64,000 bases of DNA from Microbacterium hydrocarbonoxydans (GCF_011752045.1 NZ_JAAKXW010000003.1:186001-250000); one strand, 5' to 3'. Shown: positions 33,939 through 44,627, numbered from the stretch's first letter. The notes: generated from the sequence alone by a model not told the origin. Numbers and translations are program-made.

Positions 33939-36119
33939 TCAGTGCACCCGCTCGAGATCGAGCAGCAGCGCCTGCTGCGGGTTGAGTGTCGGCATCGGCA
34001 GGCCGGCTCGCGTCAGCAGGAGCCCCGGCATGAGGAATCCGTCCCGCGCCGCGGCGTCGAGCCACGCGGGATCCGTCCCCTCATGCATCCGCGGAGTGCC
34101 GAGCTCGGTGCGCAGACGGATGCGGAACGTCGCCTGCGGATCCAGGCCGGGGAACACGATGCGACCGCTCTGCCCGGCGTCCGAAGTCGCGAGGCGCGCC
34201 CACGTGAACAGAGCTCGCGCGCCATCCTCGGCGACGATGCCCGTCAGCATCGTGGCCTCATCCGCGAGGTCGGCGTTCACGATCCGTCCTGAGTGGATCA
34301 GCGGGCGCAGCTCGCGGTACAGCCGTGACCAGGCGGCGATCGTCGCGAGCTCGTCCGCAGACACCTGGGTGAGATCGGCTTCGATCCCGGCGTGCGCGGT
34401 GAGCGCGATGATCAGCCGGAACGCCAGGTCGGTCTCCCGATGGGTCGTGTGCGATCGTCGTGCGCCGAGATGCGAGCCGATCAGCTCGGGCGGCACCAGC
34501 ATCCTCGTCCAGCGCTCGATGCGAGCCCGCTCCACAGGGTCGTTGCAGTCGGACGCCCAGAGCCGGTCCGTGCGGTCCAGGATGCCGAGGTCCACGCGAC
34601 CGCCGCCGCCCGAGCACGTCTCGATCTCGAGCTCCGGGTGCCGTGCGCGAAGCTCGTCGAGCATCCGGTACAGCGCGAGGGTCTGCGCGCGCACCCGTGG
34701 CCGGTCGCCGCCGTCATGATCGGCGACCGGCTCCATCAGATCCCGGTTGTGATCCCACTTGATGTAGTCGATGGAGTGTGCGACGACGAGCGCGCTGATG
34801 CGCTCGAGGACGACGGCGTAGGCGTCGGGGTTCGCGAGGTCGAGCACCTGCTGATGCCGGGCCGTCGCACCGGCTCCGCTGCGAGGGGCGAGCACCCAGT
34901 CGGGATGCGCACGCGCCAGCTCGGAGTCGGGATTGATCATCTCGGGCTCGAACCAGAGGCCGAACTGCATGCCGCGCTCATGGACGGCGTCGGCGAACGG
35001 GCCGAGACCGTCCGGCCACACGCTCTCGTCGACGACCCAGTCGCCGAGCCCTGCGGTGTCGTCGCGGCGCCCGCGGAACCACCCGTCGTCGAGGACGATC
35101 CTCTCGACCCCGACCTCGGTCGCCCGGTCGGCCAGCTCCGTGAGCCGCTCGAGGTCGTGGTCGAAGTACACGGCCTCCCAGGTGTTGAGCACGAGCGGAC
35201 GGGGCTGCGGGGGATGCTGCGGGCGCGATCGCAGTCGGTCATGCAGGCGCGCGGCGATCCCGTCGAGACCCATGTCGGACCACGTGAACAGCACACGGGG
35301 AGCGTCATACCGCTCCCCGGGCTTCAGGATCACTTCGCCCGAGCGCAGGAGCTCACCGGCGCCGAAGACGCGCGAGAACTCGCCGGCGCCCTCGGGAAGC
35401 CTCTCGGCGAGATACTCGCCGTCCCCGCTCCACGCGAGATGCGCGCTCCACACCTCGCCATGACCGAAGCCGAAGCCGGCGGTGCCGACGCTCAGCAGAT
35501 ACGGCGCGTCGTGCCCCGGCTTGCCCCGGCGTGCGCGGCGCGCGTGGGTGCCGAAGGGAAGGATCTGCCGCTGCGGCGAGCGCTCGCGGCACCACTTCCC
35601 GCTGAAGTCGAGCAGCTCCTCGGCACGATCCGGCAGGGGCAGGAGGATGCGCAGTCCGTCCAGGAGGTAGTCGGAGGAGTCGGTGTTCTCGATCGAGGCA
35701 TCGACGGAGAGCACGCCCGCCGGGTCGAGGACGCAGACGAGCCGGGATCGCGTGCCCGTCACGGCGTCGGCGAGTTCGATGCGGATCGTGCCGCCACCGG
35801 CATCCGCGTGCTCCACCTCGACGTCCACCACGGCCGGGCGCGGTGTCGTCGCGGTCCCCCGCCGGTTGCCGCTCTGCGCGGGCGTACCGACCCACCCGTC
35901 CTGTTCCGCGGGCCAGAGGGTGAACAGGCGCGGCAGGTCGGGAGCGTTGTTGAGCACCGCCGGGGTGGCGCTCTCCCGCAGCGCGGCGAGCGCGGGCGCG
36001 TCCAGCCGGCCGAGGTCGGCGCCCCAGTGCAGCACGCGCGGCACGCGGCCGGCGTGGTCGATCACGAATGCGACGCCCGCTGCGCGCAGCACCGTCATCG
36101 ATGCGTCTCCGGTGACCAT
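33939..36119 (-). CDS. GH36 alpha-galactosidase
   Basis: A retaining alpha-galactosidase acting on raffinose-type or other alpha-galactosides, with no signal peptide and so cytoplasmic. The 726-aa protein has an N-terminal beta-sandwich domain, then VLNTWEAVYFDHD, ERIVLDDGWFRGRRDD, GLWFEPEMINPDSELARAHPDWVL, the nucleophile in DYIKWDHNRDL (Asp456), ETCSGGGGRVDLGIL and WASDCNDP (Asp524/Asp527) with the acid/base. ATG 36119 is chosen because GGAGGGG lies 6 nt upstream; the frame extends further into the promoter. It is divergent from GH95, with the shared control region holding a TAATTAC/GTAATTA palindrome. GH27 follows 81 bp downstream and may be co-transcribed. Confidence 0.92.
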   Translation of the reverse strand: MVTGDASMTVLRAAGVAFVIDHAGRVPRVLHWGADLGRLDAPALAALRESATPAVLNNAPDLPRLFTLWPAEQDGWVGTPAQSGNRRGTATTPRPAVVDVEVEHADAGGGTIRIELADAVTGTRSRLVCVLDPAGVLSVDASIENTDSSDYLLDGLRILLPLPDRAEELLDFSGKWCRERSPQRQILPFGTHARRARRGKPGHDAPYLLSVGTAGFGFGHGEVWSAHLAWSGDGEYLAERLPEGAGEFSRVFGAGELLRSGEVILKPGERYDAPRVLFTWSDMGLDGIAARLHDRLRSRPQHPPQPRPLVLNTWEAVYFDHDLERLTELADRATEVGVERIVLDDGWFRGRRDDTAGLGDWVVDESVWPDGLGPFADAVHERGMQFGLWFEPEMINPDSELARAHPDWVLAPRSGAGATARHQQVLDLANPDAYAVVLERISALVVAHSIDYIKWDHNRDLMEPVADHDGGDRPRVRAQTLALYRMLDELRARHPELEIETCSGGGGRVDLGILDRTDRLWASDCNDPVERARIERWTRMLVPPELIGSHLGARRSHTTHRETDLAFRLIIALTAHAGIEADLTQVSADELATIAAWSRLYRELRPLIHSGRIVNADLADEATMLTGIVAEDGARALFTWARLATSDAGQSGRIVFPGLDPQATFRIRLRTELGTPRMHEGTDPAWLDAAARDGFLMPGLLLTRAGLPMPTLNPQQALLLDLERVH

Positions 36120-36133
36120 CGAACCCCTCCATC

Positions 36134-36156
36134 TAATTACTTGACATCGGTAATTA
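36134..36156. promoter_or_regulatory. AT-rich palindrome in the GH36/GH95 divergent promoter
   Basis: TAATTAC-N9-GTAATTA, a 23-bp perfect-arm palindrome standing out in GC-rich DNA. On the plus strand TTGACA (36141-36146) lies inside it, with TACGCT (36165-36170) 18 bp further as a -10 for GH95. A related palindrome precedes the ABC operon at 45640. The ROK regulator of this locus is the likely binder (inference). Confidence 0.72.
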
Positions 36157-36237
36157 ATCACGTTTACGCTGGCATCGCAAGCAAAGATCCGAGGTTTCCG
36201 CCTCGCTGCGACTCTCGACCGCCTCGACAGGAAGACG

Positions 36238-38652
36238 ATGACGCCTTCGCCGGAACACCAGACCCTTCGCCTGTCCTGGCATCGCCCTGCTGACGGGTGG
36301 GAGGAGGCTGTGCCCCTCGGCAACGGCCGGATAGGAGCGATGGCGTTCGGGGGCCCGACCGGACGCTACGCACTCAACGACGCGACCCTGTGGTCGGGGC
36401 ACCCGGACGGGCCCGCCGCGGCTCTGCGCGACGTCGTCGCGGCGGGCGCGGGTCCCGACCGCCTTGGGGAGATCCGCGCAGCGCTCGACGCCGGGGACAT
36501 CCGCACGGCAGAGCGACTGCTGATGGCCTTCGAAGGGCCGTACTCGCAGGAGTTCCTGCCACTCGGAGACCTCGAGGTCCGCGTCGCCGGCGCCGGCGCC
36601 TCTCCGCGCGTGCTCGATCTCGACGACGCCGTGCTCACCGAAGAGCTCGGGGTCCCGGGCGGGACCCTGGTGCGCAGGTCGTGGGTCTCCGCCCCCGCCC
36701 AGGCGCTGCTCGTCGAGATGACGGCGGACGTCGAGTTCACGGCGACCCTGAGGCTGACCACACCGCTGCGCGGCAGGCTGGCGGCCGAGTCCGGGCGGAT
36801 GACGCTCGACGTCGTCGCACCGATCGACGGGGCTCCCCTGCACGAGACGTCGGTCGTCCCGCCCCTGCGGTACGCCGAAGACGACGGCGGCTACGACGCG
36901 TTCACGGCCGTCGCCGCCGCATGGAGCAGCGACGGATTCGCGGAGGCCGCGCCCGAAGGCGCGACTGTCCGCGGAGCCCGCCGGCTGCTGATCGCCCTCT
37001 CCACATCGTCCCGCGCCGCGTCGTGGTGGGCCGGCGCGGGCGAGGAGTGGCGGACCGTCTCCCGCGAGACGATCCGGGACCGCGCCAGGACCCAGGCGGA
37101 GACCGCGGCCGACCGCGCTCCCTCCGCCCTGCTGTCCGAGCACATCGCCGACCGTCGGCGCATGGCCACGGCGCGGTTCGCGATCGGCAGCCGTCGTGGA
37201 GGAACGTGGGATGTCGCCGTCGATGTGCTCCGCACGGAGGACCCGGCGCTGGCGGCGACCGTCATCGCGGAGTACGGCGCCTACCTCCTGGCTTCGTGCT
37301 CACGCAGCGGCGGGCCCGCCGCGAACCTCCAGGGCATCTGGAACGACCAGCTGCGCCCGGCGTGGTCGTCGAACTACACCATCAACATCAACACCGAGAT
37401 GAATTACTGGGCGGCTCCCGTCCTGGGCATGAACGACCCGGCGGAACCGCTCCTCCGTCTCGTCGAGCACCTCGCTCGCACCGGGGCTGACACGGCGCGC
37501 GTCCTCTACGGCGCCCGCGGCTGGGTCGCTCACCACAACAGCGATCTCTGGGGCTGGTCGCTGCCCGTCGGAGGCGGGCATGGAGCTCCGAGCTGGGCGA
37601 TCTGGATGATGGGCGGGGTCTGGCTGACCCACAACCTGTGGGACGCGTACGAGTTCAGCGGCGACCAGGACCTGCTCCGGACGCGCATCTGGCCGCTGCT
37701 CCGCGGAGCCGCCGAGTTCTGCCTCGACTGGCTGACACCCGACTCGGAGGGACGCCTGCGCACCTCACCCTCCACATCACCCGAGAACTCCTACGTCGCC
37801 GGAGACGGCGCGGCGACCGCGATCGGCCTCACCGCCGCATCCGATCTGCTCCTCATCCAGGCGCTGTTCGAACGAGCCCTCGAGGCGATCCGGATCCTCG
37901 GCCTCGAGGATCCCGAGCTCCTCGAGGAGCTCGAGCGGTCTCTCGCCGCCCTCGCGTCCGTCGGCATCCGCGCCGACGGACGGCTCTCGGAGTGGTCGAG
38001 CGACGTGGTCGAGGTGGAGCCGCTGCATCGTCACCTGACGCCGCTGATCGGGATGTACCCGCTCGAGACCACCACGCGCGAGCGCACTCCGGAGCTCTTC
38101 GAGGCGGGCGTGCGGCTGCTCGACGCCCGGGGCCCGGGTGCCATGGGCTGGTCGTGGGCATGGAAGATCGCCTTGCGCGCCCGCATCGGCGACGGCGACG
38201 GCGCAGCGGCTCTCCTACTCGAGGCCCTCACCCCCTTCGACGGCGACGCGACACGACACGGCCCTGTCGACGGATCGGAGTGGGGCGGGATCCTCCCCAA
38301 CCTCTTCAGCACGCATCCGCCGTTCCAGATCGACGCGAACCTCGGCTTTCCCGCGGCGATCGCCGAGATGCTGGTGCAGAGCCACGGCGGTCTGATCCGG
38401 CTGCTGCCCGCCCTGCCGTCGTCCTGGCCGCGCGGCGAGGTGCAGGGGCTTCGGGCTCGCACCGGCGTCGCCGTGGACCTCGAGTGGCGCGACGGGCTTC
38501 TCTCCCTCGCGCGGCTGCGCAACCTGCGGAGCGAGGAGCACGTGGTGACCGTCACCTGCGCCGGACAGTCGCAGATCGTGCGGATGCGCGGAGGGGAGAC
38601 TGTGGAGCTCACCGCCGTCGGCGCCGTCACCGGAGTCGGTCATGCTCACTGA
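36238..38652 (+). CDS. GH95 alpha-L-fucosidase or alpha-L-galactosidase
   Basis: An inverting enzyme that removes alpha-1,2-linked L-fucose or L-galactose. The 804-aa protein has the GH95 opening [16 protein letters not shown]...[11 protein letters not shown], an N-terminal beta domain, and the catalytic barrel with [32 protein letters not shown] as separate blocks (LQGIWND, then [13 protein letters not shown], whose Asn pair is catalytic in the family), [15 protein letters not shown] and [12 protein letters not shown] near the end. No signal peptide, so intracellular action on imported sugar is likely. ATG 36238 behind AGGAAG. The downstream esterase overlaps by 11 nt. Whether it prefers L-fucose or L-galactose cannot be fixed by eye. 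Confidence 0.9.
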   Translation: MTPSPEHQTLRLSWHRPADGWEEAVPLGNGRIGAMAFGGPTGRYALNDATLWSGHPDGPAAALRDVVAAGAGPDRLGEIRAALDAGDIRTAERLLMAFEGPYSQEFLPLGDLEVRVAGAGASPRVLDLDDAVLTEELGVPGGTLVRRSWVSAPAQALLVEMTADVEFTATLRLTTPLRGRLAAESGRMTLDVVAPIDGAPLHETSVVPPLRYAEDDGGYDAFTAVAAAWSSDGFAEAAPEGATVRGARRLLIALSTSSRAASWWAGAGEEWRTVSRETIRDRARTQAETAADRAPSALLSEHIADRRRMATARFAIGSRRGGTWDVAVDVLRTEDPALAATVIAEYGAYLLASCSRSGGPAANLQGIWNDQLRPAWSSNYTININTEMNYWAAPVLGMNDPAEPLLRLVEHLARTGADTARVLYGARGWVAHHNSDLWGWSLPVGGGHGAPSWAIWMMGGVWLTHNLWDAYEFSGDQDLLRTRIWPLLRGAAEFCLDWLTPDSEGRLRTSPSTSPENSYVAGDGAATAIGLTAASDLLLIQALFERALEAIRILGLEDPELLEELERSLAALASVGIRADGRLSEWSSDVVEVEPLHRHLTPLIGMYPLETTTRERTPELFEAGVRLLDARGPGAMGWSWAWKIALRARIGDGDGAAALLLEALTPFDGDATRHGPVDGSEWGGILPNLFSTHPPFQIDANLGFPAAIAEMLVQSHGGLIRLLPALPSSWPRGEVQGLRARTGVAVDLEWRDGLLSLARLRNLRSEEHVVTVTCAGQSQIVRMRGGETVELTAVGAVTGVGHAH

Positions 38653-39622
38653 GGCCGAGGTCGCCGACGTTCCCATCACGCAGACGGAACCTGCGGACTT
38701 CGATGCGTTCTGGAGCGAGACCATCGCGGAGGCGCGACGGCTCCCGATCGACGTGACGGTGACCCCGCACGACACGGGTCTCGCGGTCATCGATGTCTTC
38801 GACGTCTCATTCCGCGGCTTCGGCGGCACCCGCATCCGCGCGTGGCTCCGCATGCCGCGTGGCATCGGCGCGCCGATGCCCGGGCTGGTGCAGTTCTACG
38901 GCTACGGGAACGGCAGAGGTCACGCCCTGCGCGACCTGCGCTGGGCCGCCGCCGGCTATGCGCACCTGGCCGTGGACGTGCGCGGTCAGGGGCACGGCGA
39001 CACCGACGACGATCACGCCGACGGCGGCCCCTCCGCCGGCGGATTCCTCACCCGTGGCCTGCGCTCACCGCACGAGTACTTCTATCGGCGCGTGTTCACC
39101 GACGCGGTGCGAGCAGTCGAGGCGCTGCGGAGCCTCGACCATGTCGACGCGTCGCGCGTCGGCGTCGTCGGGGCGAGTCAGGGAGGAGGCATCGCGCTGG
39201 CGACGGCCGGCCTCGTGCCCGACCTGGCTCTCGCGATCATCCAGGCGCCGTTCCTGTGCGCGCTCGATCGTGCCGCAGACCTGAGCTTCGAAGAGCCGTA
39301 CGCGCTGCTCGCCCGGCACTTCGCCGATCGGCGCACGGAAGCCGCGGTCGCCCTCGACACCCTGCGCTACTTCGACGGCATCAATCATGCGAAGCGCGCG
39401 ACCGCACCCGCCCTGCTGAGCACGGGGCTGCGTGACGGCATCACCCCGCCCGCGACGGTGCTTCCCGCGTTCAGCGCCTACGCTGGCGAGAAGCGCGTCG
39501 TGCTCTGGCCTTACAACGGGCATGAGGCGGGCGGCGATCTCGACGAGCAGAACGCCATCGCCTTCGCCGCAGATCGACTGGCACCGCAGCGGGGATCCGA
39601 CACCGAACCGGACGAGGGATGA
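38642..39622 (+). CDS. CE7-like acetyl esterase (acetyl xylan / cephalosporin C deacetylase family)
   Basis: A cytoplasmic alpha/beta hydrolase expected to remove acetyl groups from imported oligosaccharides. The 326-aa protein has [10 protein letters not shown], the nucleophile elbow GASQGGGI, and late acidic and His residues ([16 protein letters not shown]), in the AXE1 pattern. Length fits CE7. Start ATG 38642 overlaps the end of the GH95 gene, so the two are co-translated. The link to a fucosidase and alpha-galactosidases suggests a decorated, acetylated plant glycan. Confidence 0.85.
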   Translation: MLTEAEVADVPITQTEPADFDAFWSETIAEARRLPIDVTVTPHDTGLAVIDVFDVSFRGFGGTRIRAWLRMPRGIGAPMPGLVQFYGYGNGRGHALRDLRWAAAGYAHLAVDVRGQGHGDTDDDHADGGPSAGGFLTRGLRSPHEYFYRRVFTDAVRAVEALRSLDHVDASRVGVVGASQGGGIALATAGLVPDLALAIIQAPFLCALDRAADLSFEEPYALLARHFADRRTEAAVALDTLRYFDGINHAKRATAPALLSTGLRDGITPPATVLPAFSAYAGEKRVVLWPYNGHEAGGDLDEQNAIAFAADRLAPQRGSDTEPDEG

Positions 39623-39629
39623 ACGAACG

Positions 39630-40796
39630 ATGGACCACCAGACCGCCGCACGCACCAGGCTGATCAGCTCGTCATCGGATGCCGGGTCGAAGGTGTTCGC
39701 GACGATCCTCACGCGCAGCCCGATCAGCCGCATCGACATCGCGCGGCACACCGGGCTCTCGCAGGCCGCAGTGACCAAGGCGGTGTCGCCGCTCATCGCC
39801 GCCGGCCTCGTCGACGCGCCGCCCGCGGCACATCGCGATGGGAACCCGGGTCGCCCCGTGGCCCCCGTGTCGATCATCCCCGATGCGATGGTGATGATCG
39901 GCATCAAGGTGAACGTCGACGAGGTCATCGCCGTCGCGACGGACCTCGCCACCGCCGTGATCGCCACGAAGCGACGACCGCTGTCCCACCACGACCCGCG
40001 TTCGGTCCTCGACGCGATCGCGGCGGTCGTCGGGGAGCTCGAGGCCGACCTGGGTCCGAGATCCGCAGCGATCGCCGGACTCGGCGTCTCGGTGTCGGGC
40101 GACGTCGACACCGCGAGCGGCGTCGTCCGCGAGTCGGCCATCATGGGCTGGGCCGACGTGCCCTTCGGCGAGCAGCTCGCCCAGCGCATCGGCCGTCCCA
40201 TCACGCTGGAGAACGACGTCCATGCCCTCACCGTCGGCGAGCACTGGTTCGGCGTCGGGCTGGGTACCGCCTCGTTCGCGATCGTGACGATCGGACGCGG
40301 AATCGGCAGCGGGCTGCACCTCAACGGTCAGGTCGTGTCCGGCGCGTACGGCGTCGCCGGGGAGATCGGCCACCTCCCGCTGGCCGATCCCGCACGCGTG
40401 TGCAACTGCGGACGCCGCGGATGCGTCGAGGCCGTCGCGTCGACGGGCGCCATCGAGGCGGCCGTGTCGGCCGCCCACGGCCGCGTCATCGACATCGACG
40501 AGGCGGCGCGCCTCTCCCACGAGGGCGACGAGGCCGCACGGAGCGCGTTCCGCGAAGCGGCGGTCATCGTCGGCACCGCCATCGCGACACTCGTCAACCT
40601 CGCGGGACCCGAGCTCGTCATCATCGGCGGAGAGGGGGTCTCGAACTTCGACCTGTTCGACCGCACCCTGCGGGAAGCCTTCGAGGCGCATGCGTTCGGA
40701 GCAGCCGCCCGGTGCCGCATCGTCACGCGTCCGCACACCTTCGAGGACTGGGCCCGCGGAGCCGCAGCGGCGGCGATCCAGTCACTCGTCGGCTGA
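39630..40796 (+). CDS. ROK-family transcriptional regulator
   Basis: A sugar-sensing repressor of the NagC/XylR type. The 388-aa protein has an N-terminal winged helix (TRSPISRIDIARHTGLSQAAVTKAV, about 28-52) and a ROK sugar-kinase-like domain with GLGVSVSGDVD, ENDVHALTVGEHWFG, GRGIGSGLHLNGQV, GEIGHLPL and the zinc-binding CNCGRRGCVEA. ATG 39630 follows the esterase stop by 7 nt. It lies inside the oligosaccharide locus and is the best candidate to bind the AT-rich palindromes at 36134 and 45640. The effector is probably a sugar from the locus (inference). Confidence 0.88.
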   Translation: MDHQTAARTRLISSSSDAGSKVFATILTRSPISRIDIARHTGLSQAAVTKAVSPLIAAGLVDAPPAAHRDGNPGRPVAPVSIIPDAMVMIGIKVNVDEVIAVATDLATAVIATKRRPLSHHDPRSVLDAIAAVVGELEADLGPRSAAIAGLGVSVSGDVDTASGVVRESAIMGWADVPFGEQLAQRIGRPITLENDVHALTVGEHWFGVGLGTASFAIVTIGRGIGSGLHLNGQVVSGAYGVAGEIGHLPLADPARVCNCGRRGCVEAVASTGAIEAAVSAAHGRVIDIDEAARLSHEGDEAARSAFREAAVIVGTAIATLVNLAGPELVIIGGEGVSNFDLFDRTLREAFEAHAFGAAARCRIVTRPHTFEDWARGAAAAAIQSLVG

Positions 40797-40838
40797 GCTC
40801 CACGTCCCGGAATCCTTCATCCGCCCGAGAGGTCACAC

Positions 40839-41927
40839 GTGCCCGTCATCACCGCCGCCCGCGCCACGCTCGTGGACATCCCCGTCGAGAGCGTCCGCAC
40901 AGACGCGATCCAGGCCTTTCTGAAGCAGGAGACGATCGTCGTCGACCTTACGACCGACGACGGCACTCCGGGGCGGGGATACGCGTACACGATCGGCACG
41001 GGAGGCCGCGCCGTGCTGGCGATGCTGCGAGAGCACCTGCTCCCGGCGATCATCGGCGAGGACATCCGCCGTCCCGAGCGCGTCTGGCGCCACACCCTCT
41101 CCCAGACCCGGGCGACGAGCATCGGCGCGATCACGTCCCTCGCGCTCGCCGCGATCGACACGGCGGTGTGGGATGCCCGATGCCGGCACGCCGGCGAGCC
41201 GCTGTGGCGGCTCGCCGGCGGCGCGGAACCCGAGGTCAGGCTCTACGACACCGAGGGCGGCTGGCTCCACATAGACACGGACACCCTCGTGCAGAACGTC
41301 ATGGCTGCCCGTGCGGGCGGCTGGCACGGGTCGAAGATCAAGGTCGGGTCCGCCAGTGCGCGACGCGACGAGGAGCGGCTCCACGCCGTCCGCGACGCCG
41401 TGGGCCCCGACTACCCGATCATGGTCGACGCCAACCAGTCGCTCTCCCTCGCCGACGCGCGAGCACTCGCCCGCGTGCTCGAGCCGATCGGCATCACGTG
41501 GCTCGAAGAGCCGCTGCCCTCCGACGACGTGACGGCGCACGCGCGTCTGACCGAGTCCACGGGGATCCCCATCGCGGTCGGAGAGTCCCTGTACTCGGTC
41601 GGCCAGTTCGCGGAGTACCTCACCCGGGGCGCAGCGACCATCGTCCAGCCGGACGTCGCCCGCGTCGGCGGCATCACCCCCTGGCTGAAGATCGCGCATC
41701 TCGCCGAGACCCTCAACACCCCGGTGTGCCCGCACTTCCTGATGGAGCTGCACGTCAGTCTCGTGGCGGCAGTGCCCAACGGCCGGATCGTCGAGTTCAT
41801 CCCCCAGCTCAGGGCGATCACGCGCACCGACCTGCCCGTGACCGGCGGGCGCGTCGTCGCCCCGGAGGAACCCGGGATCGGGATCGACTGGGACGAGGAC
41901 GCGATGGACGACCTCCGCGTGGCGTGA
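40839..41927 (+). CDS. Enolase-superfamily acid-sugar dehydratase (mandelate racemase type)
   Basis: A magnesium-dependent enzyme probably dehydrating an aldonate such as L-fuconate, L-galactonate or another sugar acid. The 362-aa protein has the base-bearing KIKVG, metal ligands in IMVDANQ, WLEEPLP and VGESL, then QPDVARVGGI and the His of CPHFLMELH. Together these mark the mandelate-racemase side of the superfamily. GTG 40839 has AGAGG upstream. It is the last plus-strand gene of the locus; no aldose dehydrogenase or aldolase partner is visible. The substrate is unknown. Confidence 0.85.
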   Translation: MPVITAARATLVDIPVESVRTDAIQAFLKQETIVVDLTTDDGTPGRGYAYTIGTGGRAVLAMLREHLLPAIIGEDIRRPERVWRHTLSQTRATSIGAITSLALAAIDTAVWDARCRHAGEPLWRLAGGAEPEVRLYDTEGGWLHIDTDTLVQNVMAARAGGWHGSKIKVGSASARRDEERLHAVRDAVGPDYPIMVDANQSLSLADARALARVLEPIGITWLEEPLPSDDVTAHARLTESTGIPIAVGESLYSVGQFAEYLTRGAATIVQPDVARVGGITPWLKIAHLAETLNTPVCPHFLMELHVSLVAAVPNGRIVEFIPQLRAITRTDLPVTGGRVVAPEEPGIGIDWDEDAMDDLRVA

Positions 41928-41934
41928 GCCGGAG

Positions 41935-41979
41935 GATGACGATGCCCGCCGGTCGATCCGACCGGCGGGCATCGTCATC
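41935..41979. terminator. 21-bp perfect-stem bidirectional terminator
   Basis: The arms 41935-41955 and 41959-41979 are exact complements with a 3-nt loop, lying between the convergent dehydratase and binding-protein genes. It is the strongest hairpin I find in the window. Confidence 0.8.
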
Positions 41980-41985
41980 AGCAGC

Positions 41986-43611
41986 TCACAGCGCGTCGTA
42001 CAGCGCCTGCTGCAGCTCCAGGTAACGTGCCACCCCGAGGCCGTCCAGGTCGTCGAGATAGGCCTGCCACGCGCTGTCGTCGTCGATGTCGCGCTGCCCG
42101 GTCACGAACTCCGCCTGCGCCTGGGTGATGTAGTTCGAGATGTTCGTCTGGAGATCCGCCAGCTCCGCAGACGTGTCGGGGTCGGGCCACAGCTTCTCCG
42201 ACGGGAACAGGATGCTCTCGTCCGGGCGGTACGGCTCGTACGCCTGGGAGGCGATGAGCAGGCGCCGCTCATAGCCGTCCGGCGAGTAGACATCCTCAGG
42301 GACCACCTGCGCGTTGCGGTACTCCAGGGAATCCCAGTACTGCGCCATCGACCGCCACGCGGCGTTCGACGTCTCGTCGTAGGTGAGTGGCTTGAACGTC
42401 GGCTCCAGCTCGGGGTCGAGTGCGACGTCGCCTTCTTCGGCGGGCACCCACGCCTCGCCTTCGGGACCCATTGCGCCCCGCCTGTCGCCCTCGTCGGTGA
42501 CGAGGTAGTCGATGAGCTTGATCGCCTTGATCCGCTCCTCCTCGGTCGACTTGTTCGTCAGCGCGAACATCCCGAGCGGGTTCACCGGCGATCGCCAGGT
42601 CGCGTACTGCGTTCCGTCAGGTCCCGCTACCGGGGCGAGGGCGTCGTAATGCGTGTCGCGTCCGTCGGGGGACTCGGCCGACACGAACACATAGGGGTGC
42701 AGCGACACGGCAGACCCGAGGATCTCTGCGCTCGCGTTGTCCCCGATTGCCTTGAGGGCATCGCCGTTCTGCGTGAACGCCGTGGTGTCCAGCAGACCGT
42801 CCTCGGCGAGCGAGGTCACGTACCTCAGCCCCTCGCGCCAGTCATCCGTCGTCGCCGCCAGCTGCACCTCGTCGCCGTCCCTGGTCAGCGGAGGAGTCGC
42901 GCCGTTGCTGTACGGGACATAGGTGAACGCGTTCAGGAAGTAGTTGACGATGGGCTGGGTGGACTCGCCGCTCAGGGGCACCTCGTCCTGCTGGCCGTTG
43001 CCGTTCGGGTCGCCGTTCTTGAACGCGAGCAGCACCTCGCGGAGCTCCTCGGTCGTGGTCGGCTGCTCGAGGCCCAGCGTGTCGAGCCAGGCGCTGTTGA
43101 TCCACAGCTTCGAGGGGAAGCTGCAGTGGAAGCACTCGCTCCACTGCGTGAGCGCGTAGATGTGCCCGTCCGGCGCCGTCACCGACTGCTTCCAGTCGGG
43201 CTTCTCCTCGAAGCGCTCCTTGAGTGCGGGCGCGTGCTCGTCGATGAGGTCCTCGAGGGGGACGAGCACGCCCTGCTGACCGTACTTGAGGATCTCGCTG
43301 CGAGAGAAGGCGTCCACCCACGGCACGAGGAAGTAGGCGTCCGGATAGTCGCCGCTGGCCAGGGAGACCTGGCGCTTCTCGCCCGCGACGCTGCCGTCGT
43401 AGGTCGTGGTCTGCCATTCGAAGTCGATGTCGAACTTCTTCTCGACCTCCTGCGTGAACGAGTTGTCCGCGAGCGAGCCGTTGTCGCCCTGAGGGCCGAA
43501 GGCCACGAGCCGGTCGGCATCGTCGCTCGGCGCGGTGCAGGCCGCGAGCGCGAGCGCGCTCACCACGACCATGCCGGCTGCGGCGGCCCCTCGGATGGTG
43601 CTGTGTCTCAT
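41986..43611 (-). CDS. Oligosaccharide-binding lipoprotein (LipO/LplA-type)
   Basis: The extracellular binding subunit of a CUT1-type importer. The 541-aa protein has a lipobox ending at Cys25 (ALAAC) and the long two-lobed fold of LipO-type proteins (FPSKLWINSAWLDTLGLEQPTTTEEL; NGDPNGNGQQDEVPL, a calcium-binding-like loop; TNKSTEEERIKAIKLIDYLVT). This length and the DPNGNGQQDE loop are typical of binding proteins for larger oligosaccharides. ATG 43611 behind AAAGGAG. It is last in its operon, after the two permeases. The sugar is inferred to be a product of the neighbouring hydrolases' glycan. Confidence 0.88.
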   Translation of the reverse strand: MRHSTIRGAAAAGMVVVSALALAACTAPSDDADRLVAFGPQGDNGSLADNSFTQEVEKKFDIDFEWQTTTYDGSVAGEKRQVSLASGDYPDAYFLVPWVDAFSRSEILKYGQQGVLVPLEDLIDEHAPALKERFEEKPDWKQSVTAPDGHIYALTQWSECFHCSFPSKLWINSAWLDTLGLEQPTTTEELREVLLAFKNGDPNGNGQQDEVPLSGESTQPIVNYFLNAFTYVPYSNGATPPLTRDGDEVQLAATTDDWREGLRYVTSLAEDGLLDTTAFTQNGDALKAIGDNASAEILGSAVSLHPYVFVSAESPDGRDTHYDALAPVAGPDGTQYATWRSPVNPLGMFALTNKSTEEERIKAIKLIDYLVTDEGDRRGAMGPEGEAWVPAEEGDVALDPELEPTFKPLTYDETSNAAWRSMAQYWDSLEYRNAQVVPEDVYSPDGYERRLLIASQAYEPYRPDESILFPSEKLWPDPDTSAELADLQTNISNYITQAQAEFVTGQRDIDDDSAWQAYLDDLDGLGVARYLELQQALYDAL

Positions 43612-43673
43612 TGCCGGAATCTCCTTTGACCGGTTCGTTGTTCTCGGGTTGTTGTGGTGGGTCTGCGGGGCGA

Positions 43674-44627
43674 TCAGCCCTTGACGGCGCCGATCATGAT
43701 GCCCTTCGTGAAGTACTTCGCGACGAAGGGATAGGCGATCAGCATGGGAACGGTCGCGATCACGACCGTCGAGTACTTGAGGAGATCGGCGAGCTCGCGG
43801 CGACGGAGCTGCTCGGCGACGTCTCCCCCGGCGCCGACGTCGTTCAGGACGAGCAGCCCCCGGAGGACGAGCTGGAGCGGCTGCAGATCGGCGCTGCGCA
43901 GATACAGCAGCGCGTCGAAGTAGGAGTTCCACTGCATGATGGCGTACATGAGCGCGATCACCGCGAGGAGCGGCTTCGCGAGAGGCAGGACCACGGTCCA
44001 CAGGATCCTGAGCTCGCTCGCGCCGTCCAGCTGCGCCGCCTCGTAGACCTCGTCGGGGATGGAGGTGCGGAAGAACACGATGGCGATGATCACCTGCCAC
44101 ACCCCGATCGCGTTGGGCAGCAGCATCGCCCATCGCGTGTCGAGAAGCCCGAGGGACTGCACCACGAGATACAGCGGGATCACTCCCCCGCTGAACAGCA
44201 TCGTGAAGACGACGCCCGCAGTGATCGCCTTCCGTCCGAACAGCTGGGTCCGGGAGAGCGGATAGGCGATGGCGACGGTGCCGGCGATGCTGATCACGGT
44301 GCCGGCGACGGTGTAGAAGATCGAGTTCGCGAACCCGCGGAGGATCGCGGGGTTGCCGAGCGCCTCCTGATAGCCGAGGAAGGTGACATCGACCGGCCAG
44401 AAGAGCACCCGGCCGGAAGATACGGCCTGCGGGCTGGACAGCGAGCTCGCCACGATGTTGAGAAGCGGAAGCAGCACGACGAGGAGGAAGACGCTGAGCA
44501 GGATGTAGGCCGCGATGACGAAGCCGCGGTCCGCCCTGGTCTCCTTCACCTTGACGCCGCGAGAGCCGGGATCCCTGCGCTTCTTCCCGGTCGCCGTGAT
44601 CAGCGCTTCCGTGTCGATCGTCGTCAC
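43674..44627 (-). CDS. Oligosaccharide ABC permease (LplC/YtcP-type)
   Basis: A membrane subunit of the oligosaccharide importer, 317 aa, with a basic N-terminus and six membrane spans. The EAA loop is EVYEAAQLDGASELRILWTVVLPLAKPLL, and the end is KGIMIGAVKG, usual for LplC/YtcP proteins. GTG 44627 overlaps the preceding stop as GTGA; an in-frame GTG one codon upstream is possible. No ATPase gene is nearby, so a shared MsiK-like ATPase is likely (inference). Confidence 0.9.
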   Translation of the reverse strand: MTTIDTEALITATGKKRRDPGSRGVKVKETRADRGFVIAAYILLSVFLLVVLLPLLNIVASSLSSPQAVSSGRVLFWPVDVTFLGYQEALGNPAILRGFANSIFYTVAGTVISIAGTVAIAYPLSRTQLFGRKAITAGVVFTMLFSGGVIPLYLVVQSLGLLDTRWAMLLPNAIGVWQVIIAIVFFRTSIPDEVYEAAQLDGASELRILWTVVLPLAKPLLAVIALMYAIMQWNSYFDALLYLRSADLQPLQLVLRGLLVLNDVGAGGDVAEQLRRRELADLLKYSTVVIATVPMLIAYPFVAKYFTKGIMIGAVKG